Assembly (NCBI RefSeq): GCF_003386095.1
Contig: NZ_QREG01000004.1
Coordinates: forward strand, 186,001 to 250,000
Source of the DNA: Marinoscillum furvescens DSM 4134
GTDB lineage: Bacteria > Bacteroidota > Bacteroidia > Cytophagales > Cyclobacteriaceae
Direction of reading: 5' to 3'
Length of the DNA: 64,000 nucleotides
The first letter of the stretch is position 1, and every line of letters starts with the position of its first letter. Under the pieces are notes generated by a model, which was not told the DNA's origin, ran no database searches, and saw nothing but the letters and a program-made list of their open reading frames with translations. Shown in pieces: positions 24,567-33,049 of the stretch. Made by a program: the position numbers and the translations under genes.

Positions 24567-25211
24567 ATGGGGCGCATTCATGACCTTACGATGACTTACA
24601 CTGAAGACATGCGAGGTGTGAGCTTTGAGCAGGCCAAAGAGCTGTCCAGAGATGGGTGGAACGCTAAAACGTTGCATCTCTATTCGCATGCTGGTACGCA
24701 CATGGATGCGCCCTGTCACTTTGGAGTAGCAGGGCCTACTATCGATGCTTTTGAGGTGAAGGATCTCATGGTCACTTGTCATGTAGTGGATCTGGTGGAT
24801 ATTGCGCCAAAAGCTGAAATTCGGCTGAAGGACCTTGGAGCTATAGTGGATGATTTTAAATCCGGTGAAGGCTTGTTGCTACATACGGGCTGGAGTAGCT
24901 ACGCAGGTCAGGATCGGTACCGCTCAGAACTTCCACGGCTGAGTGAAGAGGTTGCTCAGTGGTGTGTGAGTCATGGTGTGAAAATGATAGGAGTAGAGCC
25001 CCTATCGGTAGCAGATGTTTTTAATCTGGAAGAAGTTACCCGAATACATCAGGTATTGCTGGGAGGAGGGGTCATCATCGTAGAAGGCCTTACGAATCTG
25101 GATCAAATAAGCTCACCCAAAGTGGACGTTATCGCACTGCCACTGAAAATAAAAGATGGCGATGGAGCTCCAGCCAGAGTGATAGCCATAGAAAATGAAA
25201 CCCATGAATAA
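24567..25211 (+). CDS. Cyclase-family metal-dependent hydrolase (kynurenine formamidase-like fold)
   Basis: A 214-residue protein with the diagnostic metal-binding motif HAGTHMDAPCHFG (HxGTHxDxPxH) at about residues 50-62, and a later glutamate-containing stretch (GGGVIIVEGLTNLDQI). Members hydrolyse cyclic or amide substrates such as N-formylkynurenine, or act as lactonase-like hydrolases or isomerases. No other tryptophan-pathway gene is nearby, so in this operon a lactonase role on a sugar-acid lactone is more likely, but that is inferred. It starts 5 bp after the dehydrogenase and overlaps the kinase gene by 17 bp. Confidence 0.88.
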   Translation: MGRIHDLTMTYTEDMRGVSFEQAKELSRDGWNAKTLHLYSHAGTHMDAPCHFGVAGPTIDAFEVKDLMVTCHVVDLVDIAPKAEIRLKDLGAIVDDFKSGEGLLLHTGWSSYAGQDRYRSELPRLSEEVAQWCVSHGVKMIGVEPLSVADVFNLEEVTRIHQVLLGGGVIIVEGLTNLDQISSPKVDVIALPLKIKDGDGAPARVIAIENETHE

Positions 25212-26592
25212 GGCACCTTCCATTCCTACAGCAGCCTTCGATCCGAATCTCCGTAACAAAATAGGGAGCTTGCATGCCGCCGATCCATCGGCCGTATATG
25301 TGATGCTCGATGATGATCCTACCGGCACGCAGACCGCTTATGATGTGCCAGTCATCACACGCTGGGATGTGCAGTCACTTACAGAGGTATTGACAGGTGG
25401 GTGTTCTCATTTTTTTATTCTTACCAATTCACGTAGCCTGTCTGAGCCGGAGGCCATAGCGCTGGGCAGGGAAATAGGTGGAAACCTAAAACTGGCAGGA
25501 GAGCGTGCCAATAAGAAAATCCATGCCATCAGTCGCGGAGATTCTACGCTAAGAGGACATTACCCTGCAGAAGTGGATGCTTTTTATGAAGGTTTCGGTT
25601 TGCAGCCTGACCTCAACGTCCTTATTCCGGCTTTCTTTGAAGGAGGCAGGTATACCATAGAGGATGTGCACTATTTGGAAGATGGTGGCAGTTTATTACC
25701 TGTAGGTGAGAGCCCTTTTGCTCAGGATAAGAGTTTTGGCTATCAGTCCTCCAACCTAAAAGACTGGGTGGAGGAAAAATCTGGTGGTAGGATAGCTCGG
25801 GAGGATGTCGTATCGGTACCTATAGGCCTTTTGGAGCACCAGCAAGGAGATCAGCTAGAACACCTTTTGCAGTCGGTATCACCTCATCAGGTCTTGATCG
25901 TCAATGCCACCAATTACCAGCAATTGGATTTTTTCACCTACTGCCTCATCAAGTCACGACGTAGCGTAAATGTACGTTCTGCGGCTTCATTTGTGGCATC
26001 CCTGCTGGGTGTGCCGCCAAAGCCATTGCTTGCTCGCGAAGAGCTCGTCAACCCGGAAGGCTGTGGAGGTTTGATCGTAGCAGGCTCCTACGTACCGAAG
26101 ACTACAGCTCAGTTGGCCTATTTACAAAAGCATGGGTCAGCTACACAGCTCATGGTCAATGTGCAACAGGTTCTTCAGGATGATGGGAGTTATTTAAAGC
26201 ACATTCAATCTCAGGTGAGTAAACACCTTGCTGCAGACGAAGACGTGGTGCTTTATACGTCACGTGAGCTACTCTCGGCGGAAACTGCTAAGCAAAACCT
26301 ACAGATCGGTCAGCGCATTTCAGAATTTCTAGTAGCAGTGGTATCTGATGTTTCGCGGCTTCCTCGCTTTATCATAGCAAAGGGGGGCATTACATCGAGC
26401 GATGTGGCTACCAAAGCACTGGGGATAAAAGAGGCGAAAGTCCTGGGGCAGCTTCTGCCCGGCGTACCTGTATGGCAGATGTCTGCTAAATCCAGGTTTC
26501 CAGGTATGGCCTATGTTGTATTTCCGGGTAATGTGGGTGGAGAGCAAGCCTTGTATGAAGCCTATTCTAAACTAAAAAACACTAACCAATGA
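25195..26592 (+). CDS. Four-carbon acid sugar kinase (DUF1537 family)
   Basis: A 465-residue kinase. The N-terminal domain shows YVMLDDDPTGTQTAYDVPVITRW and AISRGDSTLRGHYPAEVDAF, both diagnostic of DUF1537. The C-terminal nucleotide-binding domain shows RFIIAKGGITSSDVATKALGI and FPGNVGGEQAL. Characterised members (DtnK, LtnK, OtnK types) phosphorylate D-threonate, D-erythronate or 3-oxo-tetronates at O4 before decarboxylation to DHAP. A second start at 25204 would shorten it by three residues. It overlaps both neighbours (17 and 4 bp), so it is tightly coupled. It is the best evidence for a C4 sugar acid pathway. Confidence 0.92.
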   Translation: MKPMNKAPSIPTAAFDPNLRNKIGSLHAADPSAVYVMLDDDPTGTQTAYDVPVITRWDVQSLTEVLTGGCSHFFILTNSRSLSEPEAIALGREIGGNLKLAGERANKKIHAISRGDSTLRGHYPAEVDAFYEGFGLQPDLNVLIPAFFEGGRYTIEDVHYLEDGGSLLPVGESPFAQDKSFGYQSSNLKDWVEEKSGGRIAREDVVSVPIGLLEHQQGDQLEHLLQSVSPHQVLIVNATNYQQLDFFTYCLIKSRRSVNVRSAASFVASLLGVPPKPLLAREELVNPEGCGGLIVAGSYVPKTTAQLAYLQKHGSATQLMVNVQQVLQDDGSYLKHIQSQVSKHLAADEDVVLYTSRELLSAETAKQNLQIGQRISEFLVAVVSDVSRLPRFIIAKGGITSSDVATKALGIKEAKVLGQLLPGVPVWQMSAKSRFPGMAYVVFPGNVGGEQALYEAYSKLKNTNQ

Positions 26593-27830
26593 TGCCATCA
26601 AGATATTTTATGGTTTTAGGCACCTTTTTGCTAGCCCTGCTCCTTTATATCGATCGTGTCTGCATATCGGTGGCCAAAGATGCCATAGGTAGTGATTTAG
26701 CCTTATCAGACACTGCCATGGGATGGGTGTTGTCAGCCTTTGCCCTTGGGTATGCTACATTTCAGACTCCCGGAGGGATTATGTCAGATCGGCTGGGGCC
26801 CCGTAGGGTACTTACAGCAATAGTGAGTTTTTGGTCAGTATGTACGGCGCTTACAGGTGCTGCATATAGCTTGGTGACTTTGTTGATTGTCAGGTTTCTG
26901 TTTGGGGCAGGCGAAGCAGGGGCATTTCCCGGAATCGCTCGTGCGGTTTATTCATGGATTCCTATGAAGGAGCGTGGGATTGTCAACGGAATCAATTTCT
27001 CGGGATCACGACTAGGTGCTGCTTTTGCGTTGCCACTGGTGGCCTGGATGATCGCAGGACTGGGGTGGCGAGTAAGCTTTTTTATATTGGGCGGCATAGG
27101 TATTGTTTGGGCCTTGGCGTGGTACCTGTTGTTTCGTGATCGACCTGAAGATCACCCGGCCATAAGCCCTGCTGAGAAAAAGCGAATATTAGATGGGCGG
27201 CAGGAAAAGGAACCGGTAGTTAAGCAGACCATCGCTATGTCGCGGTTGTTTGGAGCTAAAAACATGTGGTTGGCTATGGGGCAATACTTTGCTTCTAATT
27301 TCACTTTCTTCTTTGCGCTCACCTGGCTGTATCCACACCTCAAATCGACTTATTCTCTGGACTCCGTAGAGGCAGGAATGTTTGCCGCTGTTCCGCTTAT
27401 TGGTGGTGCTGTGGGGAATTGGTTTTCTGGAGTGCTGGTAGATAGGATGTATCAAAAAGGAAACTGGGCACTGTCACGCAGTGTCCCGGCAATTGTAGGC
27501 TTTGTGCTGGCAGCGGGGGGGCTGCTGGCCAGCCTATATGCCGATGGAGTGTACGAAGCAGTAATTTATTTGACGGTAGCTATCTTGGGAGCAGACATGA
27601 CATTGCCTCCGTCCTGGTCGTTTTGTGTAGATATAGGTAAAGAAAATGCAGGTGCTGTTTCTGGCACAATGAACATGGCCGGAAATGTAGGCTCTTTCCT
27701 TACGGCATTGGCCTTTCCATACCTGTTTGCATGGACAGGATCCATAGAGCCGTTTTTTTATGCCTGTGTAGTGTTCAATTTGCTAGCTATATTTTTGTGG
27801 ATTGCAGCAAAACCAGAGGAGGCGATTTAA
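26589..27830 (+). CDS. MFS transporter, anion:cation symporter (hexuronate/sugar-acid) type
   Basis: A 413-residue inner-membrane permease with 12 predicted helices. It has the ACS-family pattern LYIDRVCISVAKDAIGSDLALSDTAMGWVLSAFALGYATFQ and the cytoplasmic loop signature GGIMSDRLGPRRVL, then FGAGEAGAFPGIARAVYSWIPMKERG, as in ExuT, GudP and related sugar-acid/H+ symporters. It should import the acid that the linked kinase and dehydrogenase consume. It is coupled through an ATGA overlap to the kinase gene. Confidence 0.92.
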   Translation: MMPSRYFMVLGTFLLALLLYIDRVCISVAKDAIGSDLALSDTAMGWVLSAFALGYATFQTPGGIMSDRLGPRRVLTAIVSFWSVCTALTGAAYSLVTLLIVRFLFGAGEAGAFPGIARAVYSWIPMKERGIVNGINFSGSRLGAAFALPLVAWMIAGLGWRVSFFILGGIGIVWALAWYLLFRDRPEDHPAISPAEKKRILDGRQEKEPVVKQTIAMSRLFGAKNMWLAMGQYFASNFTFFFALTWLYPHLKSTYSLDSVEAGMFAAVPLIGGAVGNWFSGVLVDRMYQKGNWALSRSVPAIVGFVLAAGGLLASLYADGVYEAVIYLTVAILGADMTLPPSWSFCVDIGKENAGAVSGTMNMAGNVGSFLTALAFPYLFAWTGSIEPFFYACVVFNLLAIFLWIAAKPEEAI

Positions 27831-28859
27831 ATGAAGAAAAAACTCAAAGGTGTGTGTGTTGGAGTGGGGTATTTTGCTCAGTTTCACTATGAAGCATGGG
27901 CTCGAATACCCGAAGTAGAAATACTGGCGCTGTGCGATTTGCGCTTGGAAGAGGCCACAGAGGTAGCGCGAAAGTGGGAGATTGGAGTAGTTTATACTGA
28001 TTTTGAAAAAATGCTCGACGAGCAAAAGCCAGATTTTATAGATATCATTACACCTCCCCAAACGCACCTGGATATCGTAAAGGCAGCAGCTAAACGAGGG
28101 GTGAATATTATATGCCAAAAGCCACTGGCTCCTTCTCTGGAGGAAGCTCGTGGGCTGGTGGAGACGGCTGAGAAGCACAATGTGCGGTTGATGATCCATG
28201 AAAATTGGCGGTTTCAGCCCTGGTATCGACAGATCAAATCGTTGTTGGATACGAATGAAATCGGGGAGCAGCTATTTTATGCTTATTTCCGAATGCGCAT
28301 GGGCGACGGTTGGCAGTCAGATGCATACATGGATCGTCAGCCATATTTTAGAGATATGCCTCGCTTGCTTATCTACGAAACTGGTATTCATTTTATAGAT
28401 ACTTTCCGTTACTTGTTTGGTGAGGTAGTGGAGGTTTACGCAAAACTTCGCCGGTACAATTCCGAAATAAAAGGAGAAGACGCTGCCCTGGTCCAGCTGA
28501 CTTTTGAAAGTGGACAAATGGTGTGTCTGGATGCCAACCGCTACAATGAGAGCAATGTCACAAACAGCCGATATACATTTGGAGAGCTACTGATAGAGGG
28601 GAGTGAGGGCAGTATCCGATTGCAGGGTGATGGGGGGATCACCGTACAGCCACTTGGTCTACCGGAGCGTGCGGTTAGCTACGAGCCCAGTAAGCATAGC
28701 TTTGCCGGGGATTGTGTCTATCAGACCCAGTTGCACTTTGTGCGTTCTATGTTGCTAGACCAGCCTTTTGAGACAAACGGAGCGTGGTATTTGCGTAATA
28801 TAGAAGTGCAGGAAGCCATCTATGAGTCCGGGGCCAGTGGTTTGCCAGTGTCAGTTTAG
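27831..28859 (+). CDS. Gfo/Idh/MocA-family NAD(P)-dependent oxidoreductase
   Basis: A 342-residue oxidoreductase. The Rossmann motif is GVCVGVGYFAQFHYEAW at residues 6-22. The usual CxKP nucleotide-binding motif reads CQKPLAPSLEEA, with Gln where EKP is typical. The C-terminal alpha/beta domain has ENWRFQPWYRQIK and YETGIHFIDTFRYLFGEV; the conserved His of GIHFIDTF is a usual catalytic-site residue. It starts at the base after the MFS stop codon. It likely interconverts an alcohol and keto form of the sugar acid upstream of the kinase, filling the need for a first oxidation. Its stop codon directly abuts the stop of the opposing gene at 28860. Confidence 0.9.
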   Translation: MKKKLKGVCVGVGYFAQFHYEAWARIPEVEILALCDLRLEEATEVARKWEIGVVYTDFEKMLDEQKPDFIDIITPPQTHLDIVKAAAKRGVNIICQKPLAPSLEEARGLVETAEKHNVRLMIHENWRFQPWYRQIKSLLDTNEIGEQLFYAYFRMRMGDGWQSDAYMDRQPYFRDMPRLLIYETGIHFIDTFRYLFGEVVEVYAKLRRYNSEIKGEDAALVQLTFESGQMVCLDANRYNESNVTNSRYTFGELLIEGSEGSIRLQGDGGITVQPLGLPERAVSYEPSKHSFAGDCVYQTQLHFVRSMLLDQPFETNGAWYLRNIEVQEAIYESGASGLPVSV

Positions 28860-29240
28860 CTACTCTGTATAAAACTGAATCAGATCCCGCATGTAGACAT
28901 TGTGCCAGCCATCTACTATGTCTTCATAAGCCTCTTCGGGAATGTTGGTATGCTGCACTTCCAAAGAGGTGCCTTTTTTATGAGGGTGCAGTTTTAGGGT
29001 CACGATCGAGTCTTCGCTGGCCTCACCGAAATACCACTGCTGGCGGATCATTTTCCCTTGTTCGAATTCCAGGTTTTTTCCCTCGATGCTTTCATCCCAC
29101 AGAGAAAATTCTGTACCTGCTTCCGGTGTGAAAACTGCCGGACTACCCGTCCACAGTTCTATGGTTGGCTTAAAAGTCAGGCCCGCATAGACCTCTTCCG
29201 GCTCCGCAGGGATGATGAAATATTTCTTGAAATCAGGCAT
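28860..29240 (-). CDS. SRPBCC (AHSA1-like) domain protein
   Basis: A 126-residue START-like helix-grip protein: KKYFIIPAEPEEVYAGLT, WTGSPAVFTPEAGTEFSLWDESIEGKN, QQWYFG and TSLEVQHTNIPEEAYEDIVDGW, matching AHSA1/SRPBCC proteins that bind hydrophobic ligands. It has no Hsp90-binding context here. It is the first of a leftward set only 11 bp from gpsA. Its stop (28860-28862) begins exactly where the convergent oxidoreductase gene ends, leaving no room for a dedicated terminator. Confidence 0.85.
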   Translation of the reverse strand: MPDFKKYFIIPAEPEEVYAGLTFKPTIELWTGSPAVFTPEAGTEFSLWDESIEGKNLEFEQGKMIRQQWYFGEASEDSIVTLKLHPHKKGTSLEVQHTNIPEEAYEDIVDGWHNVYMRDLIQFYTE

Positions 29241-29251
29241 GCTTCTGAGAG

Positions 29252-30307
29252 TTATACTATGTCTATTTCCGCTCTAAATGGAAATTTCATCAGGTAGCGG
29301 TGGGCTTCATTTACAGTCATCTCTTTTTTGATCACCCGATGTAGTGTTTCGGTGATTGGGCATCTCACTCCATAGGTTTGGGCTAGCTCGTTGATGATTT
29401 CGATGGTTTTTACACCCTCGGCCACTTCTTCCATAGAGGCGATGATCTCGTCGATGGTTTCGCCTTTGGCGAGTCTGTTGCCTACAGTGAAGTTTCGGCT
29501 CAGGTTGCTATAGCTAGTAGCCATCAGGTCGCCTACGCCAGCCAGACTAAGGAATGCCTGAGCATTTCCTCCCAATGCCTTGCCGATGTGCACCATCTCT
29601 ACCAGTCCGCGACTGATGAATAGCGCCTTGGCGTTTTCGCCGAGCTCTAGTCCAGCAATAGTACCGGCACCTACAGCGATGATGTTTTTGAGTATGCCGC
29701 AGAGTTCTATACCGATGAGGTCATTGCTACCATAGATCAGAAAGCGGTCATTGCGCAGTAGGTTTTGCCCTACACGGATCACCTCATCAAAGTGGCTGGC
29801 TACTACAGTAGCTGCGGGTTTTTTGTCACTAATCTCACGGGCCAGGTTGGGGCCTGCCAGGCAACCCACACGTACTACAGAGCTTTCTTCTTTGATCACC
29901 TCACTCATCGTGCGAACATGCTCGCGAGATAGCGGATTTTGCTCATCTATTTTTTTGCGATCTATATTTAAGTCAAAGCCTTTGGTGCCATGAATCAGTA
30001 TGTGGTAAGGGCGCAGGTAGGGGGCTAGCTCCTTCATCATAGACCGAAAATTAGCTGAAGGCACTACCGGGAAGATGACATTACAGCTTTGTCCTACATA
30101 CTCCAGATCATTGGTGACCTCTATATGGTCATGGATTTTATGACCTGCGCATTCGCGAGAAGCATTGATGGTAGCCACCTTTTCAGCACTGCGGGCATAG
30201 AGTAGTACACGCTTGTTTTTTTCCGCCAGTATGTTAGATACGGCTGTGCCAAAGCTACCGGCGCCTATTACTCCTACTGGAGTTTCAGATGTGTTTTTCG
30301 AGCCCAT
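29252..30307 (-). CDS. gpsA: NAD(P)-dependent glycerol-3-phosphate dehydrogenase
   Basis: GpsA reduces dihydroxyacetone phosphate to sn-glycerol-3-phosphate for phospholipid synthesis. The 351-residue protein has the Rossmann motif VGVIGAGSFGTAVSNIL, the LIHGTKGFDLN region, SVVRVGCLAGPNLAREIS, the catalytic lysine region GILKNIIAVGAGTIAGLELGENAKAL, and the late block VGDLMATSYSNLSRNFTVG. Its start lies inside the upstream acyltransferase gene (23-bp overlap), so the enzyme that makes G3P and a candidate enzyme that acylates it are translationally linked. Confidence 0.96.
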   Translation of the reverse strand: MGSKNTSETPVGVIGAGSFGTAVSNILAEKNKRVLLYARSAEKVATINASRECAGHKIHDHIEVTNDLEYVGQSCNVIFPVVPSANFRSMMKELAPYLRPYHILIHGTKGFDLNIDRKKIDEQNPLSREHVRTMSEVIKEESSVVRVGCLAGPNLAREISDKKPAATVVASHFDEVIRVGQNLLRNDRFLIYGSNDLIGIELCGILKNIIAVGAGTIAGLELGENAKALFISRGLVEMVHIGKALGGNAQAFLSLAGVGDLMATSYSNLSRNFTVGNRLAKGETIDEIIASMEEVAEGVKTIEIINELAQTYGVRCPITETLHRVIKKEMTVNEAHRYLMKFPFRAEIDIV

Positions 30308-31961
30308 ATCCTTCCATTCTGTTATGGTAATAATACAGTGTATTCATATCCTGAATGATGATCTGGTCACCTTTTTTTATCAGCGGCCTACGGGCATGGT
30401 ACATGCCCACATTGTTTAGTCCCAGCTCTATTGCCGCATCGGCCTTTTCCAGCATATGATCGGCTACTCCTACTTTGCCTTTTTTATGAAGCTTAAGTAC
30501 GCGTTTACGTAGTTTTTTCCAGGCTTTCTTAAACTCTTTATAGTCGATTACAGTGTCTTCGTCAGGTAGCCGCAGTACATTGTACAGGTCAAGTTTGGGG
30601 TTTTTGCGCTCCATCATCTTAAAGGCAGTATAAGCCACCAAATGACTGGCAAAAATCCGGTTGTACTTGTGGTACTCCTCTACGATTCGCTTGGCCAGTA
30701 TGCGTACATACTCTTGCTCCCGCTGATGGTCCACAGTGATTTCTCCATTGGAGATAAAGTAGTCTTTGGGGTCTAGTGGCTTGCCCGCAGCATCTATGCT
30801 ATTGCCTTCATCGTCCACGTAGTTGCCCAGGATGTCCATACCCTTGCCTATGCTTACAGAGATGTTGGAGCCTTTGGTGAAAAACTTAAATAGGAACGTA
30901 GCGATCTTATAAGAGGTGGTAAACTCATCTGCTTCCTTGTAATAACGCTCCTGACCTGTGCGTCGCAAGTGCTCGTTGATCAGGGCTGGGGCTTCAAGCG
31001 TAAAGTGATAGTTGATCACCACCGGAACGATGAAAACCTTCGTAGCAGGCTTTTCAGGTGTTTCCTCCTGATAGAGAATTCGTTGGCCTTCTATAGTTGT
31101 GCTGAGTAGGCCGAGTTTTAGTGCTTTCTCTATTTTGCCGGAGCGCGAGCGTGTACCTCCGGGGAAAAACAAGCTATGGCAGCCTCTGCGCAACGCCTTG
31201 CTAGAATAGGTTTTGAGCGTCTCGAGGTAAACGGGATTTTTCTTTCTTCGGTCCACCTTGTAGGCGCCCAGGCTGTTCATGAAGTATGCAAATATCTTCA
31301 GATTGAAGAGGTTGAGCCCTGCTCCATAGATAAAGGCAGGTAGCCCCAAAAACTGGATCACCCATCCGATGAGGATAGAGTCCAGGTTGCTAAAATGTGT
31401 GGGGACCATTACCACAGTGCCTTTTTTGGCTAGCTTACGAATGTGCTCTGGTTCTCCTACGATGTGGATTTTGTCGTCCAGATCTAGCTGACGGCTAAAA
31501 AGAGACAGGATTCCTTTGACACGTGCAGCATTGAGCAGTCTGGCAAAACCAAAAGTGATGAAGGCTTTTGCAAATCGATACGAATTGCGCTTGAAGTTGC
31601 CAGCTATCTCTTCAGAGTAACGAGATACGATCTCATAGAGTAATTTTTCCTCTATTTCTTTGGCTTCCTGTGGAGGGAGCGTGGCGCTATCGGCCAGCCG
31701 TTCTTGTATACTCCTCCAAAAGGGTTTTTCATCTTTTGGGTCCACCCGCCACGGATTCGCTTTGATTCGTAGCTTTTCACGGTAGACCGTCATCTCCAGT
31801 TCTTCGCGGAGTGATCGCCCACGAGTGATGCGCTTCAGATTGTCAAAAGACTCCTGAGAAACTTCCTCTATAAACGCTTTTCGGTTTTTACTCAGCTGTA
31901 CTATCGGCCATTGCTGGGTACGGGGGATGATTTCAGAATATCTAACTTTCTGTTTTCTCAT
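30285..31961 (-). CDS. PlsB-like glycerol-3-phosphate/lysophosphatidate acyltransferase
   Basis: A 558-residue membrane-associated acyltransferase. Motif I is THFSNLDSILIGW (HX4D), and later FFPGGTRSRSGKIEKALKLGLL contains the PGGTRSRS acyl-acceptor motif of GPAT/PlsB proteins. Preceding sequence (ISLSFG-like SNISVSIGKG and IVPVVINYHFTLEAPALI) completes the family pattern. It is shorter than E. coli PlsB (about 800) and has its own N-terminal helical region. With gpsA directly behind it (23-bp overlap), it probably supplies 1-acyl-G3P from the same G3P pool. An acyl-phosphate versus acyl-ACP donor cannot be told from sequence. Confidence 0.88.
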   Translation of the reverse strand: MRKQKVRYSEIIPRTQQWPIVQLSKNRKAFIEEVSQESFDNLKRITRGRSLREELEMTVYREKLRIKANPWRVDPKDEKPFWRSIQERLADSATLPPQEAKEIEEKLLYEIVSRYSEEIAGNFKRNSYRFAKAFITFGFARLLNAARVKGILSLFSRQLDLDDKIHIVGEPEHIRKLAKKGTVVMVPTHFSNLDSILIGWVIQFLGLPAFIYGAGLNLFNLKIFAYFMNSLGAYKVDRRKKNPVYLETLKTYSSKALRRGCHSLFFPGGTRSRSGKIEKALKLGLLSTTIEGQRILYQEETPEKPATKVFIVPVVINYHFTLEAPALINEHLRRTGQERYYKEADEFTTSYKIATFLFKFFTKGSNISVSIGKGMDILGNYVDDEGNSIDAAGKPLDPKDYFISNGEITVDHQREQEYVRILAKRIVEEYHKYNRIFASHLVAYTAFKMMERKNPKLDLYNVLRLPDEDTVIDYKEFKKAWKKLRKRVLKLHKKGKVGVADHMLEKADAAIELGLNNVGMYHARRPLIKKGDQIIIQDMNTLYYYHNRMEGYGLEKHI

Positions 31962-32008
31962 TCAGGGCTTATTCCAATGATTTCGGGCTGCAATTTAGGT
32001 GATAAATG

Positions 32009-32911
32009 TCAGACCGAGTCCAAAAAATGGACACCTTCACCTACAAACACACTTTTGCCCCCTACCTGTACAGAGGTGATGTTGCCTTTGTCATCGGTAG
32101 TGGTGTTGAGTTGTAGCTGGCTGGGGCGGCCCATTTCGTACCCTTGCAGACTCAGCGCTGGTAGCGGGATGATGTCATATTTGGTGAGATAGCATGCCAA
32201 TGGTCCGTTTGCAGATCCTGTAGCCGGATCTTCTGTGATCCCAATGTCCGGAGAAAACATACGTCCCTGGATGTCACCACCCTGCACTTCATCGGTAGCA
32301 AAGACGTACATCATGGTCATGTCGATCACTTCCTTCAGTGCCGCCCACTGGTCCACTCTCAAACGGATATTGCTGAGCGTGCTCGCCGACCGGACAGGTA
32401 CTATGAGCGCATTGTTGCCACAAGAAATGGCCTGTATGGGGCGGTCGGCCAGGTCATCTACTGATAGCGATAAAACAGCCGCCAACATGTCGCGTTTGTC
32501 GTCATGCCTCTGGCCAAACTTAGGGAGTGGTTGGTGCATCGTAGCGGTTTCTGCCTTCCCATCTTTCATTTTCACAAAAACATCCACAGTGCCCACCTTT
32601 TGGTCCAGGCTTATTTTTAGCTCACCATTTGGTGTAGTTTCTGCTTTTCCGGCCAGGTAATAAGCCGTGCCGATAGTAGGGTGACCCGCAGTAGGTAGCT
32701 CCTGCCCTGGAGTAAAGATCCGCATAGCGTAATTTTTCCCTGCTTCCTCAGGAGGGAAGAGAAACACCGTCTCGGAGAGGTTGAGCTCTCGGGCGATCAG
32801 CTGAAACTGTGATTCGGGGATGTTTCGTGCGTCAGTAAAGATGGCTAGCTGATTGCCACCATATTTTTTATCGGTAAACACGTCTAGTAAAACGTAGGGA
32901 CTTTTATGCAT
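32009..32911 (-). CDS. PhzF-family isomerase
   Basis: A 300-residue PhzF-like protein: YVLLDVFTDKKYGGNQLAIF at the N-terminus, the general acid/base glutamate in ELNLSETVFLF, PTAGHPTIGTAYYL, and the C-terminal EDPATGSANGPLACYL. PhzF proteins have a diaminopimelate-epimerase-like fold. In phenazine producers the enzyme isomerises DHHA; no other phz gene is here, so this is a stand-alone family member of unknown substrate. It lies 47 bp downstream of nothing obvious on its strand and diverges from the polyprenyl synthase promoter. Confidence 0.9.
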   Translation of the reverse strand: MHKSPYVLLDVFTDKKYGGNQLAIFTDARNIPESQFQLIARELNLSETVFLFPPEEAGKNYAMRIFTPGQELPTAGHPTIGTAYYLAGKAETTPNGELKISLDQKVGTVDVFVKMKDGKAETATMHQPLPKFGQRHDDKRDMLAAVLSLSVDDLADRPIQAISCGNNALIVPVRSASTLSNIRLRVDQWAALKEVIDMTMMYVFATDEVQGGDIQGRMFSPDIGITEDPATGSANGPLACYLTKYDIIPLPALSLQGYEMGRPSQLQLNTTTDDKGNITSVQVGGKSVFVGEGVHFLDSV

Positions 32912-33004
32912 GCTCAGTAGTGCTAGAGGGGGATTTTCTAATTTTTGATAAAACTACGAAACCTCTTACCATTCACAAAAGGTTGCATAGCCTTAAGAAA
33001 CGGA

Positions 33005-33035
33005 TTTGTAATGCGGGTTGGAGGTGTTAATATTG
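33005..33035 (+). promoter_or_regulatory. Promoter of the polyprenyl diphosphate synthase gene
   Basis: TTTG (33005-33008), a 19-bp spacer and TAATATTG (33028-33035; one mismatch to TAnnTTTG) make a textbook Bacteroidota promoter. It places the start of transcription near 33041 and so decides in favour of the ATG at 33050 over the in-frame TTG at 32945. Confidence 0.7.
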
Positions 33036-33049
33036 CATCTGGAAAATTC

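Noticed and set aside
24567-25211. Kynurenine formamidase (kynB)
   Set aside because: The fold motif matches the broad cyclase family, but there is no tryptophan-degradation gene and the operon is for a sugar acid.
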